NCBI GenBank assembly: GCA_964519365.1 | Contig: CAZFHP010000027.1 | Span: 1-19,861, forward strand | Source of the DNA: CAZFHP01 sp964519365 | GTDB taxonomy: Bacteria; Babelota; Babeliae; Babelales; RVW-14 | DNA length: 19,861 nt | Reading direction: 5' to 3' | Part shown: positions 8,717-16,768 of the stretch, piece by piece | How positions within the stretch are numbered: the stretch's first letter is position 1 | Layout of the letters: every line of letters starts with the position of its first letter | Notes under the pieces: generated by a model | Seen by the model: the letters and a program-made list of their open reading frames with translations, nothing else | Told to the model about the DNA's origin: nothing | Databases searched by the model: none | Made by a program: the position numbers and the translations under genes

Positions 8717-9535
8717 ATGCATATTGTATTTCACTTCTGGAAAAAATCCCTTTCGATACTAACTCCGTCTTTTTTTTGTATATTTTTTATGCGTGTGGTC
8801 AAACGATATGGACATGCGTTATGGCTTTTGATACAAACGTTCTGGTGGCTTATAATTGCAGACATTGCCTTGTATTGCTATTTTGGGACAAGTATTGCTC
8901 ATGTAGATCCCTCAAGTGGTGATGCAGTAACGTTATGGCCTTTGTTTGTCGAAAGTGTTATTAAATTTGTGTTGGGGGCATCGCTTGTTCTTTTTATCAG
9001 AAAACCTGATTCTTTATCGAGTTCTTTTTATTTGAAAAAATACTTTTTTCGTTACGTACAGTTTATGCTTTTTATTACGATTTTTATGTTATGGGGACTT
9101 ATTTTGCTTGTGTATTTGTCGGGAATTCCGTTGGTCAAAAGTCCAAATGTTCCGTGGATTGCAACGGGTGCTTTGCAGTTAATAGAGTCATGTATGCTTT
9201 TTTATTGGCTGGATTCAAAGTTTGCGCTCAAAGATATTTTTCGTGCGTGTGAAAAAAGTATTAACTTTTTGTTTTATAATTTTCCAATAATTATTGTGTT
9301 GTTGGGTTTTACATGGGTTTTGGAAAGTATCAGTAAATGGGCGCTTTTGGGGTGGGATACTGTTTTTATAAAAACAGGGGATTTAGCTCAAACGTTATCT
9401 GACAAACTACCAGGCGTACAATTTTTAGTTTTAAAATATATATTGTTTTTAGGTGCCTTTTTTGTGTTGAGCATGCTCTTTATGCTTTATGATAAGCAAA
9501 AACGTGTACTGTATGCAAAAAGTTTTTTCTCCTAG
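8717..9535 (+). CDS. Integral membrane protein of unrecognised family, copy 2 of a tandem pair
   Basis: A 272-residue membrane protein with about six hydrophobic segments, starting 9 bases after the previous gene. Its N-terminus (FWKKSLSIL, then RVVKRYG, then FWWLIIAD) lines up with LWKESLVLF, LNNYQRS and FWWLLLGA of copy 1. It is longer, with an extra hydrophilic loop near residues 62-75 and another before the last membrane segment. It ends 6 bases before plsC, so translation is probably coupled. No catalytic motif was seen. A transport, scaffold or lipid-related role is possible but unsupported beyond position. Confidence 0.75.
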   Translation: MHIVFHFWKKSLSILTPSFFCIFFMRVVKRYGHALWLLIQTFWWLIIADIALYCYFGTSIAHVDPSSGDAVTLWPLFVESVIKFVLGASLVLFIRKPDSLSSSFYLKKYFFRYVQFMLFITIFMLWGLILLVYLSGIPLVKSPNVPWIATGALQLIESCMLFYWLDSKFALKDIFRACEKSINFLFYNFPIIIVLLGFTWVLESISKWALLGWDTVFIKTGDLAQTLSDKLPGVQFLVLKYILFLGAFFVLSMLFMLYDKQKRVLYAKSFFS

Positions 9536-9541
9536 GATATT

Positions 9542-10294
9542 ATGAGACGGTTGTTTACATATATTAAGGGGGGAATAAGTTTTATATTATGTTGTTCTTG
9601 GACTATGGGTTTTATGGTTTTGCTATTGCCTTTTACTTTTTTGCCGGCAACTGTTCGTTATGATAATCGTATCTATTTTTTTTTAACACAGTTTTATACG
9701 CGTGTATTAATTTTTTTTACGTTTATGTCTATTGATATAAAAGGGCGTGAAAATTTGCCAGAGTATCCAAAGAATCCATCTATTATTCTTATGAATCATA
9801 CATCGTTTTTAGATATACCAATAATAGAAATGCTTTTTCCTGGCTATCCACATGTTTGGGTGAGTAACGATTATAGCAAAGTTCCATTATTTGGTTTTAT
9901 GTTGCGTCGTATGAATGTTTTAGTACAGAGAAAAAAAAAAAATATCATGCTTGGTGTTATCAAACAAGCGTATCGATTAACACATAATAAATTACGACAT
10001 TTGTTTATTTTTCCAGAAGGAACACGATATAGAGATGGGAATATTCATGATTTTCACAAAGGGTTTGCTCTTTTGGTAGAAAAACTTGACCGTCCTGTGA
10101 TTCCAATCGCAGTATGGGGATTGCATAAAAATTTCCCGAAAAAGAGCATTATCGTTGATTCTTCTGCGTCTAACGTTAAAATAAGGATAGGAGAGCCTAT
10201 TTCACATAAGAACTTCGCATCACGTCAAGACTTTATATGTTATGTTCAGGCGTGGTTTGAGCAAGAAATAGAGCATATAAAAAATCAGCAATAA
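9542..10294 (+). CDS. plsC: 1-acyl-sn-glycerol-3-phosphate acyltransferase
   Basis: A 250-residue membrane-associated acyltransferase that adds the second acyl chain to lysophosphatidic acid, giving phosphatidic acid. The catalytic H86-x4-D91 motif lies in NHTSFLDIP, and the substrate-binding FPEGTR is at 157-162. A hydrophobic N-terminal segment of about residues 12-33 anchors the protein. Length is normal for the family. AGGA lies shortly before the ATG. It sits between the paralogous membrane proteins and batA, which is not its usual company. GpsA, which makes the glycerol-3-phosphate backbone of the same pathway, is at the other end of the window. Acyl donor type (acyl-ACP or acyl-CoA) is not evident. 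Confidence 0.9.
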   Translation: MRRLFTYIKGGISFILCCSWTMGFMVLLLPFTFLPATVRYDNRIYFFLTQFYTRVLIFFTFMSIDIKGRENLPEYPKNPSIILMNHTSFLDIPIIEMLFPGYPHVWVSNDYSKVPLFGFMLRRMNVLVQRKKKNIMLGVIKQAYRLTHNKLRHLFIFPEGTRYRDGNIHDFHKGFALLVEKLDRPVIPIAVWGLHKNFPKKSIIVDSSASNVKIRIGEPISHKNFASRQDFICYVQAWFEQEIEHIKNQQ

Positions 10295-10312
10295 CGAAAA
10301 AACGGAGAATCA

Positions 10313-11305
10313 ATGTTTTTAAGATTAGCGTATGTTTCATTGGCATATGTTTTTGTGCCGATTTTTTTTTGTGTGCTTATCTATAGATTATACTTTTATA
10401 AGTCGCCAGTGTATACGTACCCCTTTGTTTCGGAGTTATCTCGTGAGGGTTTGACGAAAAAATCTTATCACAAAAATATTTTTTTATTGTTGCGTTTTAT
10501 TGTCTTAGCAAGTCTCATGCTTTTGGTTATGCGGCCACAGTTTGTTGATGAAACATCTCATGTTAATATCGAAGGGGTTGATATTGTTTTGGCAATAGAT
10601 GTTTCAGATAGTATGCGGATCTTTGATGATCTTAAAGACCGTAGAACGCGTATAGAAGTTGCCACGCAAGAAGCAATTCGATTTATTGAAAAAAGAGTAA
10701 ACGATCCGATTAGTATTGTTATTTTTGCTCGCGATGCGCTTTCTCGCTGTCCGTTAACAGTTGATAAAAGATTTTTAAAAGAACTTGTTGGGTCACTCAA
10801 AATAGGTGTGATAAACCATGCCGGAACGTTTTTAGGTACGGGTTTAGCTCTTGCTGTTAATCGTTTGAAAGATTCAAAAGCAAAAAGTAAAATTATAATC
10901 TTACTGACAGATGGTGAACCGACGCCTCCTGAAAAAATAGAACCAGATGCAGCAATAGCGTTAGCAAAAGAATTTGGAGTTAAAGTTTATACTGTTGGGA
11001 TAGGCAATAAAAAGGGTGGCTATCTTCATCATCCGTTTGGTGGGTTGCAAAGAGTTGGTATTAATTTTAATACGAAATTACTTAAAAAAATAGCTAACGA
11101 AACTGGGGGTACGTTTTTCCGGGCGAATAATCCAAAAGAAATGCGTGCGATTTATGATACAATCGATACGCTTGAAAAAACTGAATATGAAACAGATGTC
11201 TTTCATAATTATTACGAGGCATTTGCTCGCTTTATATGGCTTCTGTTGTTATTACTGGGCATAGAATTATTTTTACGTTTATTTGTGTGGCGGGGCGTGT
11301 CATGA
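10313..11305 (+). CDS. batA: BatA-like von Willebrand factor A domain membrane protein
   Basis: A 330-residue protein with hydrophobic segments at about 5-27 and 60-78, a VWA domain at about 90-280 and a C-terminal membrane segment near 302-325. The metal-ion-dependent adhesion site is complete: D96-V-S-D-S100, a threonine in GTFLGTG and the aspartate in LLTDGEPT. In the Bat (Bacteroides aerotolerance) set, VWA proteins are anchored in the inner membrane with the VWA domain probably in the periplasm, and they act with BatB to BatE in stress tolerance. The exact mechanism is not settled. It precedes a second VWA gene, as in known bat operons. The first of two such proteins is conventionally called BatA. 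Confidence 0.85.
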   Translation: MFLRLAYVSLAYVFVPIFFCVLIYRLYFYKSPVYTYPFVSELSREGLTKKSYHKNIFLLLRFIVLASLMLLVMRPQFVDETSHVNIEGVDIVLAIDVSDSMRIFDDLKDRRTRIEVATQEAIRFIEKRVNDPISIVIFARDALSRCPLTVDKRFLKELVGSLKIGVINHAGTFLGTGLALAVNRLKDSKAKSKIIILLTDGEPTPPEKIEPDAAIALAKEFGVKVYTVGIGNKKGGYLHHPFGGLQRVGINFNTKLLKKIANETGGTFFRANNPKEMRAIYDTIDTLEKTEYETDVFHNYYEAFARFIWLLLLLLGIELFLRLFVWRGVS

Positions 11306-11336
11306 CGAAGATAAGACGAGTATAAGAGGTATATAA

Positions 11337-12338
11337 ATGGACATAATGGGTATTCACTTTGCCGGTGCAGATAAGATTATTTATTTCCCCATTTTTTTGG
11401 GATTTATTTTTTTGGTTATCAGAAATTACATGCGTATTAAGCGTGTATCTCAAAAACTTGTTCATCCTGATACAAGTAAGTATGTTTTTAAGTATTTTTC
11501 TTTGTCAAAGCAATTTGTTAAAGCGTTATGTTTAGTGACGAGTATACTCTTGTTATTTTTTGCGCTCTTGCAACCACAGTGGGGGAAAAAAGAACAAAAA
11601 GTAGTACAAGAAGGTCGGGATGTCTTACTTGTACTAGATGTCTCTCGCAGTATGCTTGCGCAGGATTTCAAGCCGACGCGACTTGATTTTGCAAAACTCA
11701 AAGTGAGAAATTTGCTTTCAAAAATGCCCTTTGAGCGCGTTGGGTTAATTCTTTTTTCAGGCACGGCTTTTTTGCAGTGTCCACTAACAGCTGACCATGC
11801 CGCATTTTTGACGTTTTTAGATCATGTTGATGCGCAGGTTATTTCATCTGGAACAACTGCGATTGATAAAGCTTTATTAGAATCGGTCAGGGTTTTTGGA
11901 TCTTCAAAGGGGCGCAAAAATAAGCTTGTTGTTTTGATTACAGACGGCGAAGATTTTTCTATTAATCTTGATCATGTCAAACAACAGTTGGTTGAACAGG
12001 GAGTAACGTTATTTGCTTTAGGAATAGGCTCTGAGCAAGGGGCTCCTGTTCCCAAGCTTGACAGTGCAGGGCGCAATATCGGTCATGAAAAAGATGCATC
12101 AGGCAAAATCGTACTTTCTATGCTAAACGAAAAATTATTACAAGAGACTTGTCAGAAACTACGTGGGAGCTATGTTCGTGTAACATATGATGATGCTGAT
12201 TTAGACACACTGGCCCGCATGATTAACAAGTTTGAAAAAGAACGGTTTGATGATAAACAGCTTTCGATATATGAAGACCAGTATCCATGGCTTTTAGGAG
12301 CTGCATGGTTTTTATTAGCGCTTGAGTGGATTTTATAA
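11337..12338 (+). CDS. batB: BatB-like von Willebrand factor A domain membrane protein
   Basis: A 333-residue paralogue of the preceding gene with the same layout: two N-terminal hydrophobic segments (about 14-30 and 60-80), a VWA domain and a C-terminal membrane segment that ends at the last residue. The adhesion-site motif is D101-V-S-R-S, with SGTTAIDKAL for the threonine and LITDGEDF for the last aspartate. An AGAGG lies about 9 bases before the ATG. The order VWA, VWA, TPR, BatD, TPR/SH3 that starts with batA supports the Bat assignment more strongly than this gene alone. BatA and BatB are expected to interact in the membrane. Confidence 0.85.
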   Translation: MDIMGIHFAGADKIIYFPIFLGFIFLVIRNYMRIKRVSQKLVHPDTSKYVFKYFSLSKQFVKALCLVTSILLLFFALLQPQWGKKEQKVVQEGRDVLLVLDVSRSMLAQDFKPTRLDFAKLKVRNLLSKMPFERVGLILFSGTAFLQCPLTADHAAFLTFLDHVDAQVISSGTTAIDKALLESVRVFGSSKGRKNKLVVLITDGEDFSINLDHVKQQLVEQGVTLFALGIGSEQGAPVPKLDSAGRNIGHEKDASGKIVLSMLNEKLLQETCQKLRGSYVRVTYDDADLDTLARMINKFEKERFDDKQLSIYEDQYPWLLGAAWFLLALEWIL

Positions 12339-12340
12339 CT

Positions 12341-12386
12341 GTGAGTACGTGATATACGTGAGATACTTGATATAGATGAGATAGAT
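12341..12386 (+). repeat. Degenerate 9-base tandem repeat before batC
   Basis: The gap between batB and batC is made of about five units of 8-9 bases that vary on the theme GTGATATAC: GTGAGTAC, GTGATATAC, GTGAGATAC, TTGATATAG, ATGAGATAG. It runs directly into the batC start. Its last units (GATGAGATAGAT) are purine-rich and may serve as a weak ribosome binding site, since no other is visible. Confidence 0.5.
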
Positions 12387-13433
12387 ATGTGTAATATAAA
12401 ACATGTAGTTCGACCCGTAACGTTAGTTAGACGTGTAATAGTTTTTTTCTTTTTGTTGAGCCCGTCTGCTTTTGCCATAAGCTTATTTACAGATTATAAC
12501 GCAATGACTCCCGAGCAGAGCGTTAATTATTGGCAAAAAAAGCAAATCGATAAATACGATGATCCAATCGTAAACTACAACTTAGGTGTTGCACTATATA
12601 AAGCTGGTCAGTTTGATTCGGCAAAGCAAAACTTTCAGCGCACGCTTGACTATGGGCTTGATAATAAGTCAGATGCTATTAAATTGCGTGCAAAAACGTA
12701 TTTTAATTCGGGTAACTGTTTTTATAAGAATTGCTTAGGCATATTAGGTCCGGATTGGGAAAAAGAAGAAAAAATAGACGACAAAAAACTTGAGCGGGCT
12801 ATTAACGAAATTAAAGGTGCTATTGAAAAGTATAAAAACGTTCTTGTTTTGGATAAAGAAAACGAGCCGGCTCAAAATAATCTTAAGCTGGCGGAAGAGC
12901 TTTTGAAAAAACTTGAACAAAAAAAGCAGCAGCAAGATCAAAAGCAAGATAAACAAGATAAGCAAGACAAGCAAAATCAAGACCAGAAACAAGATAAGCA
13001 AGATGAAGAGCAAAAGCAAGATAAAAACCACCAGCAAGATAAGCAAGATCAAGATCAAAATGAAGATAAAGAACATAACCATGAAAAGATACATCAAAAC
13101 AAAAGCGATCAAGGCAAAAACGACAAGCAAGAGAAGCAAGACAAAAAGCAAGATCAAAAAGACCAGCAAGACAAACAAGACAAGCAAAATCAACACAAAA
13201 ATGGGCAGGATAAAAAAGATAAGCGAGAGCAAGAACAAAAACAAGAACAACAGCCATCAGGAGCTCCAGCAGGAGGCAAAGAAGAAGAAAAAGAAGAAAG
13301 TAGCGCACGGCGAGGCATGCGTGCTATCTTAGAAAACCTTGAAGATGATGAATCGAAACTGCAAAAAGCCTTGATTTATCAAAACATGAAGGGAACGCAA
13401 GAGCAGGAACAAGCAGGACAAAAGCCATGGTAA
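12387..13433 (+). CDS. batC: BatC-like exported TPR protein with Q/D/K-rich region
   Basis: A 348-residue protein. Residues 1-30 form a signal peptide (R15-R16, hydrophobic core, cleavage expected after SAFA). TPR-like helices follow at about 50-160: NYNLGVALYKAGQFDSAKQNF is a clear TPR, and a second one starts near RAKTYFNSGNCFY. Residues from about 177 to 288 are an extreme low-complexity stretch of Q, D, K, E, N and H, rich in repeated QDK. A short ordered tail resumes near GMRAILENLEDDES and the protein ends in KPW. The TPR part and position fit BatC, thought to be a periplasmic scaffold of the Bat complex. The low-complexity insert is not a usual part. An ATG 8 codons in (12411) would be too late to keep the whole signal region. 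Confidence 0.8.
   Translation: MCNIKHVVRPVTLVRRVIVFFFLLSPSAFAISLFTDYNAMTPEQSVNYWQKKQIDKYDDPIVNYNLGVALYKAGQFDSAKQNFQRTLDYGLDNKSDAIKLRAKTYFNSGNCFYKNCLGILGPDWEKEEKIDDKKLERAINEIKGAIEKYKNVLVLDKENEPAQNNLKLAEELLKKLEQKKQQQDQKQDKQDKQDKQNQDQKQDKQDEEQKQDKNHQQDKQDQDQNEDKEHNHEKIHQNKSDQGKNDKQEKQDKKQDQKDQQDKQDKQNQHKNGQDKKDKREQEQKQEQQPSGAPAGGKEEEKEESSARRGMRAILENLEDDESKLQKALIYQNMKGTQEQEQAGQKPW
12913..13250 (+). repeat. Low-complexity CAAGATAAG-type repeat inside batC
   Basis: An A-rich, imperfect tandem array built from 9-base units such as CAAGATAAG, CAAGACAAG and AAGCAAGAT, coding for QDK-like tripeptides. Because the unit is in frame, expansion or contraction would change the length of BatC without breaking it. 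Long open frames on the other strand and in the next frame here are by-products of the composition and are not counted as genes. Confidence 0.8.
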
Positions 13434-13462
13434 GTTTTATAAAAACATAAGGGGGGATGTGT

Positions 13463-15352
13463 ATGATACGCTTTATCTATAAGTGTATGCGATATATTTT
13501 TAATATAATTTTATGCATGATACACGTGCATGCGCTTCATGCTGTGACGGTATCGCTTGAGGTTCCAGAGCTTAATAACCAACAGGGAAATTATACTGTT
13601 TCTGCGGGCGATACATTTCAGGTAGAAGTTGTTGTTTCTGACGGGAATAGAGATACGGGGCGAGCAGATATTGCGGGGCTAGATCAGTTTAATGTTGTTG
13701 GCACAAGCCAGTCGACGAATATCTCTATGATTAATAACGCGCTATCGTCAGATATACATTATCGTTATGATGTACAAGCTGACAAAATAGGAACGTTTCA
13801 GTTAGGGCCGGCACGAGTTAAACAAAATGGTAAAACAATAGTGTCAAAAGTGTTAGCGTTACGCGTTGTTGACCAAGGAGCTTCAGCAAGCGCCCCAGTA
13901 CAAGCTCAAAGGCAAGCCCATACTCAAGCCAAGAAACAACATGCACAAAATACTCGCAATACGCAAGAACGCCAAAAATCTCAAGAGCCAGCAGAACCAG
14001 AAGTTTTGGCCAAGCTTTTTGTCAACAAGAAAGACGTTGTTGTTGGGGAGCCGATAGAGCTGTTTATGCGTATTTACACACGAGGGCCTGTTTTGCAGTA
14101 TGCATTAGAACGTCCAACGTTTGAAGGCTTTATGGTCAAAGAAATAGATGCGACGTTTGAAGGACATGAAGTTGTTAACGGAAAACAATACAAAGTTATT
14201 GAGCGGCGACATATTTTGTTCCCATTACAAGAGGGCATAAAAAAAATTGGGCCTATTCAATGGGTCTATACGTATCAAAAGCGTTCAAAAAAACGCAAGC
14301 GAGCAGGTCGCTTTTTTGATGAATTTTTTGATAGCTTTCTTGCTCATTCGCGAACACAACAAAAAGTTGTTCGATCAAATAATCTCAATGTCTCTGTTAA
14401 CGAATTACCAGCACATACGCAGCGGGTTGATGGCGTTGGGAGATTTTCTAGGCTTACGGCAAAAATAGATAATGACGAAGTGACGATTAATGAGCCCATT
14501 GTTTTACGTTTAGAACTTGAAGGTCAGGGAAATTTAGATCAAATTTCTTTTTCAAAGCTTTCTTTGCCTGGGCACATGAAATACTATAAATCAAAGTCTC
14601 ATGTACACGAAAACAGTTCGCAAAGTTATACGGGAGGGAAAAAGACGTTTGAATTTGTTGTGCAGGTTCAAAAAACAGGAAATCAAGAAATTCCAGAACA
14701 AGCATTTACGTATTTTGATATCGATACAAAGACGTATAAAACGCTTAAAACAGATCTTTTAGCCTTAAATATTTTGCCACCCCCTGAGGGCCAGGGTACG
14801 ACACATTTTCAGCAACAAGATTCGTCAGGTGTTCAAGAATTTGATAAAGAAAATTCTGTTCAAGAAAAGCCAAAAGAGCGAGAAGAAATTCATTTTATTG
14901 AAGAAGATATGCGGTCAAAACAAAAGCGGGCTTCTGGGCTTTCGTGGTGGCTCTTTAGCCTATTGTTTTTATTGCCTCTTTTGCTTTTCAAATCGTCGTT
15001 ATTTAAGCAGTTATTTGGTAGATTTTTAGGTAAACGTTCCAAGCATAAATTATTAGCAGATCATGTTAAAAGATTTGAAGCGCTTATAAAGCGTGGCGAT
15101 ACGCAGCAATTATATCGTTTTTTCTTAAAGTTTTTATCGTTACAATTTGATGCTGATGCTCATATTGTAACTGAGCTATGGATTATACAAAAGCTTATTG
15201 ACAGTGGCTGGCCACAGGAAAAAGCTCATGAATTTGTTGATTTTTTAAGTGAATGTGCAAGCCTACATTTTGTCGCTCACGAAAAAGATTCGCATGCATA
15301 TGAACAGTTATTAAAGAAAGCTCGCTATTGGATTTTGGTGCTTAACAAATAG
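13463..15352 (+). CDS. batD: BatD-like membrane-anchored protein
   Basis: A 629-residue BatD-family protein (oxygen tolerance family). I chose the ATG at 13463 because AAGGGGGG lies 6 bases before it; an in-frame ATG at 13457 directly abuts the purine run. Residues 1-27 form a signal peptide ending in ALHA. A large beta-rich periplasmic region follows, starting with VTVSLEVPELN and the family-like SAGDTFQVEVVVSD, with a second similar module after a Q/A-rich linker near 135-175 (FVNKKDVVVGEPIELFMRI). One membrane segment is at about 494-510, followed by a basic cytoplasmic helical domain of about 115 residues. Size and layout fit BatD. It sits between batC and batE as in known bat operons. 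Confidence 0.82.
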   Translation: MIRFIYKCMRYIFNIILCMIHVHALHAVTVSLEVPELNNQQGNYTVSAGDTFQVEVVVSDGNRDTGRADIAGLDQFNVVGTSQSTNISMINNALSSDIHYRYDVQADKIGTFQLGPARVKQNGKTIVSKVLALRVVDQGASASAPVQAQRQAHTQAKKQHAQNTRNTQERQKSQEPAEPEVLAKLFVNKKDVVVGEPIELFMRIYTRGPVLQYALERPTFEGFMVKEIDATFEGHEVVNGKQYKVIERRHILFPLQEGIKKIGPIQWVYTYQKRSKKRKRAGRFFDEFFDSFLAHSRTQQKVVRSNNLNVSVNELPAHTQRVDGVGRFSRLTAKIDNDEVTINEPIVLRLELEGQGNLDQISFSKLSLPGHMKYYKSKSHVHENSSQSYTGGKKTFEFVVQVQKTGNQEIPEQAFTYFDIDTKTYKTLKTDLLALNILPPPEGQGTTHFQQQDSSGVQEFDKENSVQEKPKEREEIHFIEEDMRSKQKRASGLSWWLFSLLFLLPLLLFKSSLFKQLFGRFLGKRSKHKLLADHVKRFEALIKRGDTQQLYRFFLKFLSLQFDADAHIVTELWIIQKLIDSGWPQEKAHEFVDFLSECASLHFVAHEKDSHAYEQLLKKARYWILVLNK

Positions 15353-15370
15353 ATTTTTAGGAACATATAT

Positions 15371-16141
15371 ATGGACGAGAAGATGAGACGTTTAGGCAAG
15401 ATTATTTTAGGGATATTTTTTTTGGTGTTTAGTTCCTGGCAAATACTGTGTGCAGGGCCGCATTATCAAGAAATGTTTTTGCAGGCTAACGAGTTATACA
15501 AGTCTGGTAAATTTGAGCAGGCATATGATTTGTATCAGAAAATTCCCAATAAGAGTGTTAGCATTCATTATAATTTGGGCAACTGTGCATATAAATTAGG
15601 GCGTTTGGGATATTCGCTTGTTCATTGGAAACGAGCTGAAAAAGATTGGGGATTTTTTAATCGTGAAGAATTATATGATAATATCCAGCTTGTAACAAAA
15701 AAATTAGACAAGAGCAAACAAGATGTTTCTGGTCCTTCAGCTGCGATTAAAGCTTTTAAGCGCAAAGTTGTTTCGTTTATTCGCGTGACGCCTATTTTGT
15801 TTTTACAGTTTTTGTTCTTGCTTTTTTGGATATTTTTGTTTTTGTACATAAAATATTTGTACAAAAACCGTCAAAAAACTATTATCTGGTTGATGTTCTT
15901 TGTTGTAGCTTTTTTCGGGTCTTTACTTGTGATTAAGCATAGTATGAGCTTACGACGGTATGGTATTGTTGTCAGCGAAAAGGCGCAGCTGCTGTCTGGT
16001 CCCGGGCAGACGTATCATGTTTTGAGTTTTTTATACGAGGGCAACGAAGGGTTGATCAAAAAACAGTCTGATGGGTTTTATAAAATAAAGATACATGAGC
16101 AGATTGGCTGGGTTGATCGCAAGGCATTTGAAGAAGTCTAA
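15371..16141 (+). CDS. batE: BatE-like protein with TPR, two membrane segments and SH3 domain
   Basis: A 256-residue protein. Residues 8-28 form an N-terminal signal or anchor segment. TPR helices follow at about 32-85 (ANELYKSGKFEQAYDLYQKI, then HYNLGNCAYKLGRLGYSLVHW). Two membrane helices lie at about 137-160 and 168-188. A C-terminal bacterial SH3 domain spans about 196-256, with LLSGPGQTYHVL and the final GWVDRKAFEEV. TPR followed by SH3 is the BatE layout, and it is the last gene of the bat run. SH3 domains of this type often bind peptidoglycan, and by topology this one would be in the periplasm. An ATG at 15383 is a possible later start, but AGGA lies at a better distance from 15371. 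Confidence 0.82.
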   Translation: MDEKMRRLGKIILGIFFLVFSSWQILCAGPHYQEMFLQANELYKSGKFEQAYDLYQKIPNKSVSIHYNLGNCAYKLGRLGYSLVHWKRAEKDWGFFNREELYDNIQLVTKKLDKSKQDVSGPSAAIKAFKRKVVSFIRVTPILFLQFLFLLFWIFLFLYIKYLYKNRQKTIIWLMFFVVAFFGSLLVIKHSMSLRRYGIVVSEKAQLLSGPGQTYHVLSFLYEGNEGLIKKQSDGFYKIKIHEQIGWVDRKAFEEV

Positions 16142-16240
16142 AAAGTACGTATACTTGGGTTTACTTTTGGGGGCTTTACGTGTCTGCCGTGGGTAAAAAA
16201 GTCATAAAAATAACGATCCAAACGACTGTGAGATAAGATT

Positions 16241-16747
16241 ATGAAAAAAATTGTTGTGCCAGTAGCATCATGTATAGTGTGTGTGTGCTTAATAGTTTTA
16301 ATGTCTGGATGTGGTAAAAACGAGACAACTGGCGGAACAATAGGAGCGGCGTCAGGTGCTGTTATTGGCGAAGCCGTTGCTGGAAAAAAAGACAAAGCGA
16401 CGGGAACGCTTGTTGGTGCACTTATTGGCGGCTGTCTTGGCAAAGAGATAGGCAGAGCTGCTGACGAAGAAGAGCGGGAAGAAAAAGAAGTACGTAAACG
16501 TGTTGCAACAAAACGACATATTAATCGCTTACAAGCTGAAAATAGAGCGTTAAAACGAAGTGTTGCGTCGTGGTGTCCGTCGTGCCCTCAGAAAGTTAAA
16601 ATTTTGGGTGCCCGTCGCTGCCCAGACTGTGGCGACGGTTTGATTCGAGAGAAGTATTGTTCTGGGTGTGCGCAGATCTTTAGCCCTGCTTTGGGCCATC
16701 GCTATTGTCCATATTGCCGCAGGAAAACTCTTTTGAGCTGCCGGTAA
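16241..16747 (+). CDS. Lipoprotein with glycine zipper and two C-terminal zinc ribbons
   Basis: A 168-residue protein with an unusual combination of parts. Residues 1-23 form a lipoprotein signal peptide, with C24 in LMSGC as the expected lipidated cysteine. Residues 31-65 form a glycine zipper of the type seen in small outer-membrane lipoproteins (GTIGAASGAVIGEAVAG, then GTLVGALIGGCLGKEIG). A charged helix follows at about 68-105. The C-terminal 60 residues hold four CxxC pairs (CPSC, CPDC, CSGC, CPYC), as in two adjoining zinc ribbons. A diverged copy of the last 26 codons and stop is found at 18044-18124. No clear ribosome binding site precedes the start. The zinc and lipid-anchor calls follow from motifs. 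I know of no specific function. Confidence 0.78.
   Translation: MKKIVVPVASCIVCVCLIVLMSGCGKNETTGGTIGAASGAVIGEAVAGKKDKATGTLVGALIGGCLGKEIGRAADEEEREEKEVRKRVATKRHINRLQAENRALKRSVASWCPSCPQKVKILGARRCPDCGDGLIREKYCSGCAQIFSPALGHRYCPYCRRKTLLSCR
16667..16747 (+). repeat. Left copy of an 81-base diverged direct repeat (3' end of the zinc-ribbon gene)
   Basis: This segment, from the TGT codon of the third CxxC pair's second cysteine to the stop, aligns without gaps to 18044-18124. By hand count 63 of 81 bases agree, including a run of 22 identical bases. Most differences lie in third codon positions in part of the segment, so the copies have been read as protein for some time since duplication. The ATPase gene lies between the two copies. 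Confidence 0.8.
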
Positions 16748-16768
16748 GCTGCGATAATTTTTAAAAAA

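Noticed and set aside
12744..13308. Two hydrophobic - strand frames opposite the batC repeat, and a Lys/Ser frame on the + strand
   Set aside because: They arise from the CAAGATAAG composition of the array, which lacks stops in several frames. The batC frame continues TPR coding and a signal peptide.
16142..16240. Possible terminator or promoter between batE and the lipoprotein gene
   Set aside because: AAGTA-CGTA-TACTT is a very short hairpin without a T run, and no -35/-10 pair with sensible spacing was found.
16138..16443. 101-codon - strand frame opposite the lipoprotein start
   Set aside because: Pro/Ala-rich complement of the glycine zipper with no supporting signal. The + strand gene has a signal peptide and cysteine pairs.
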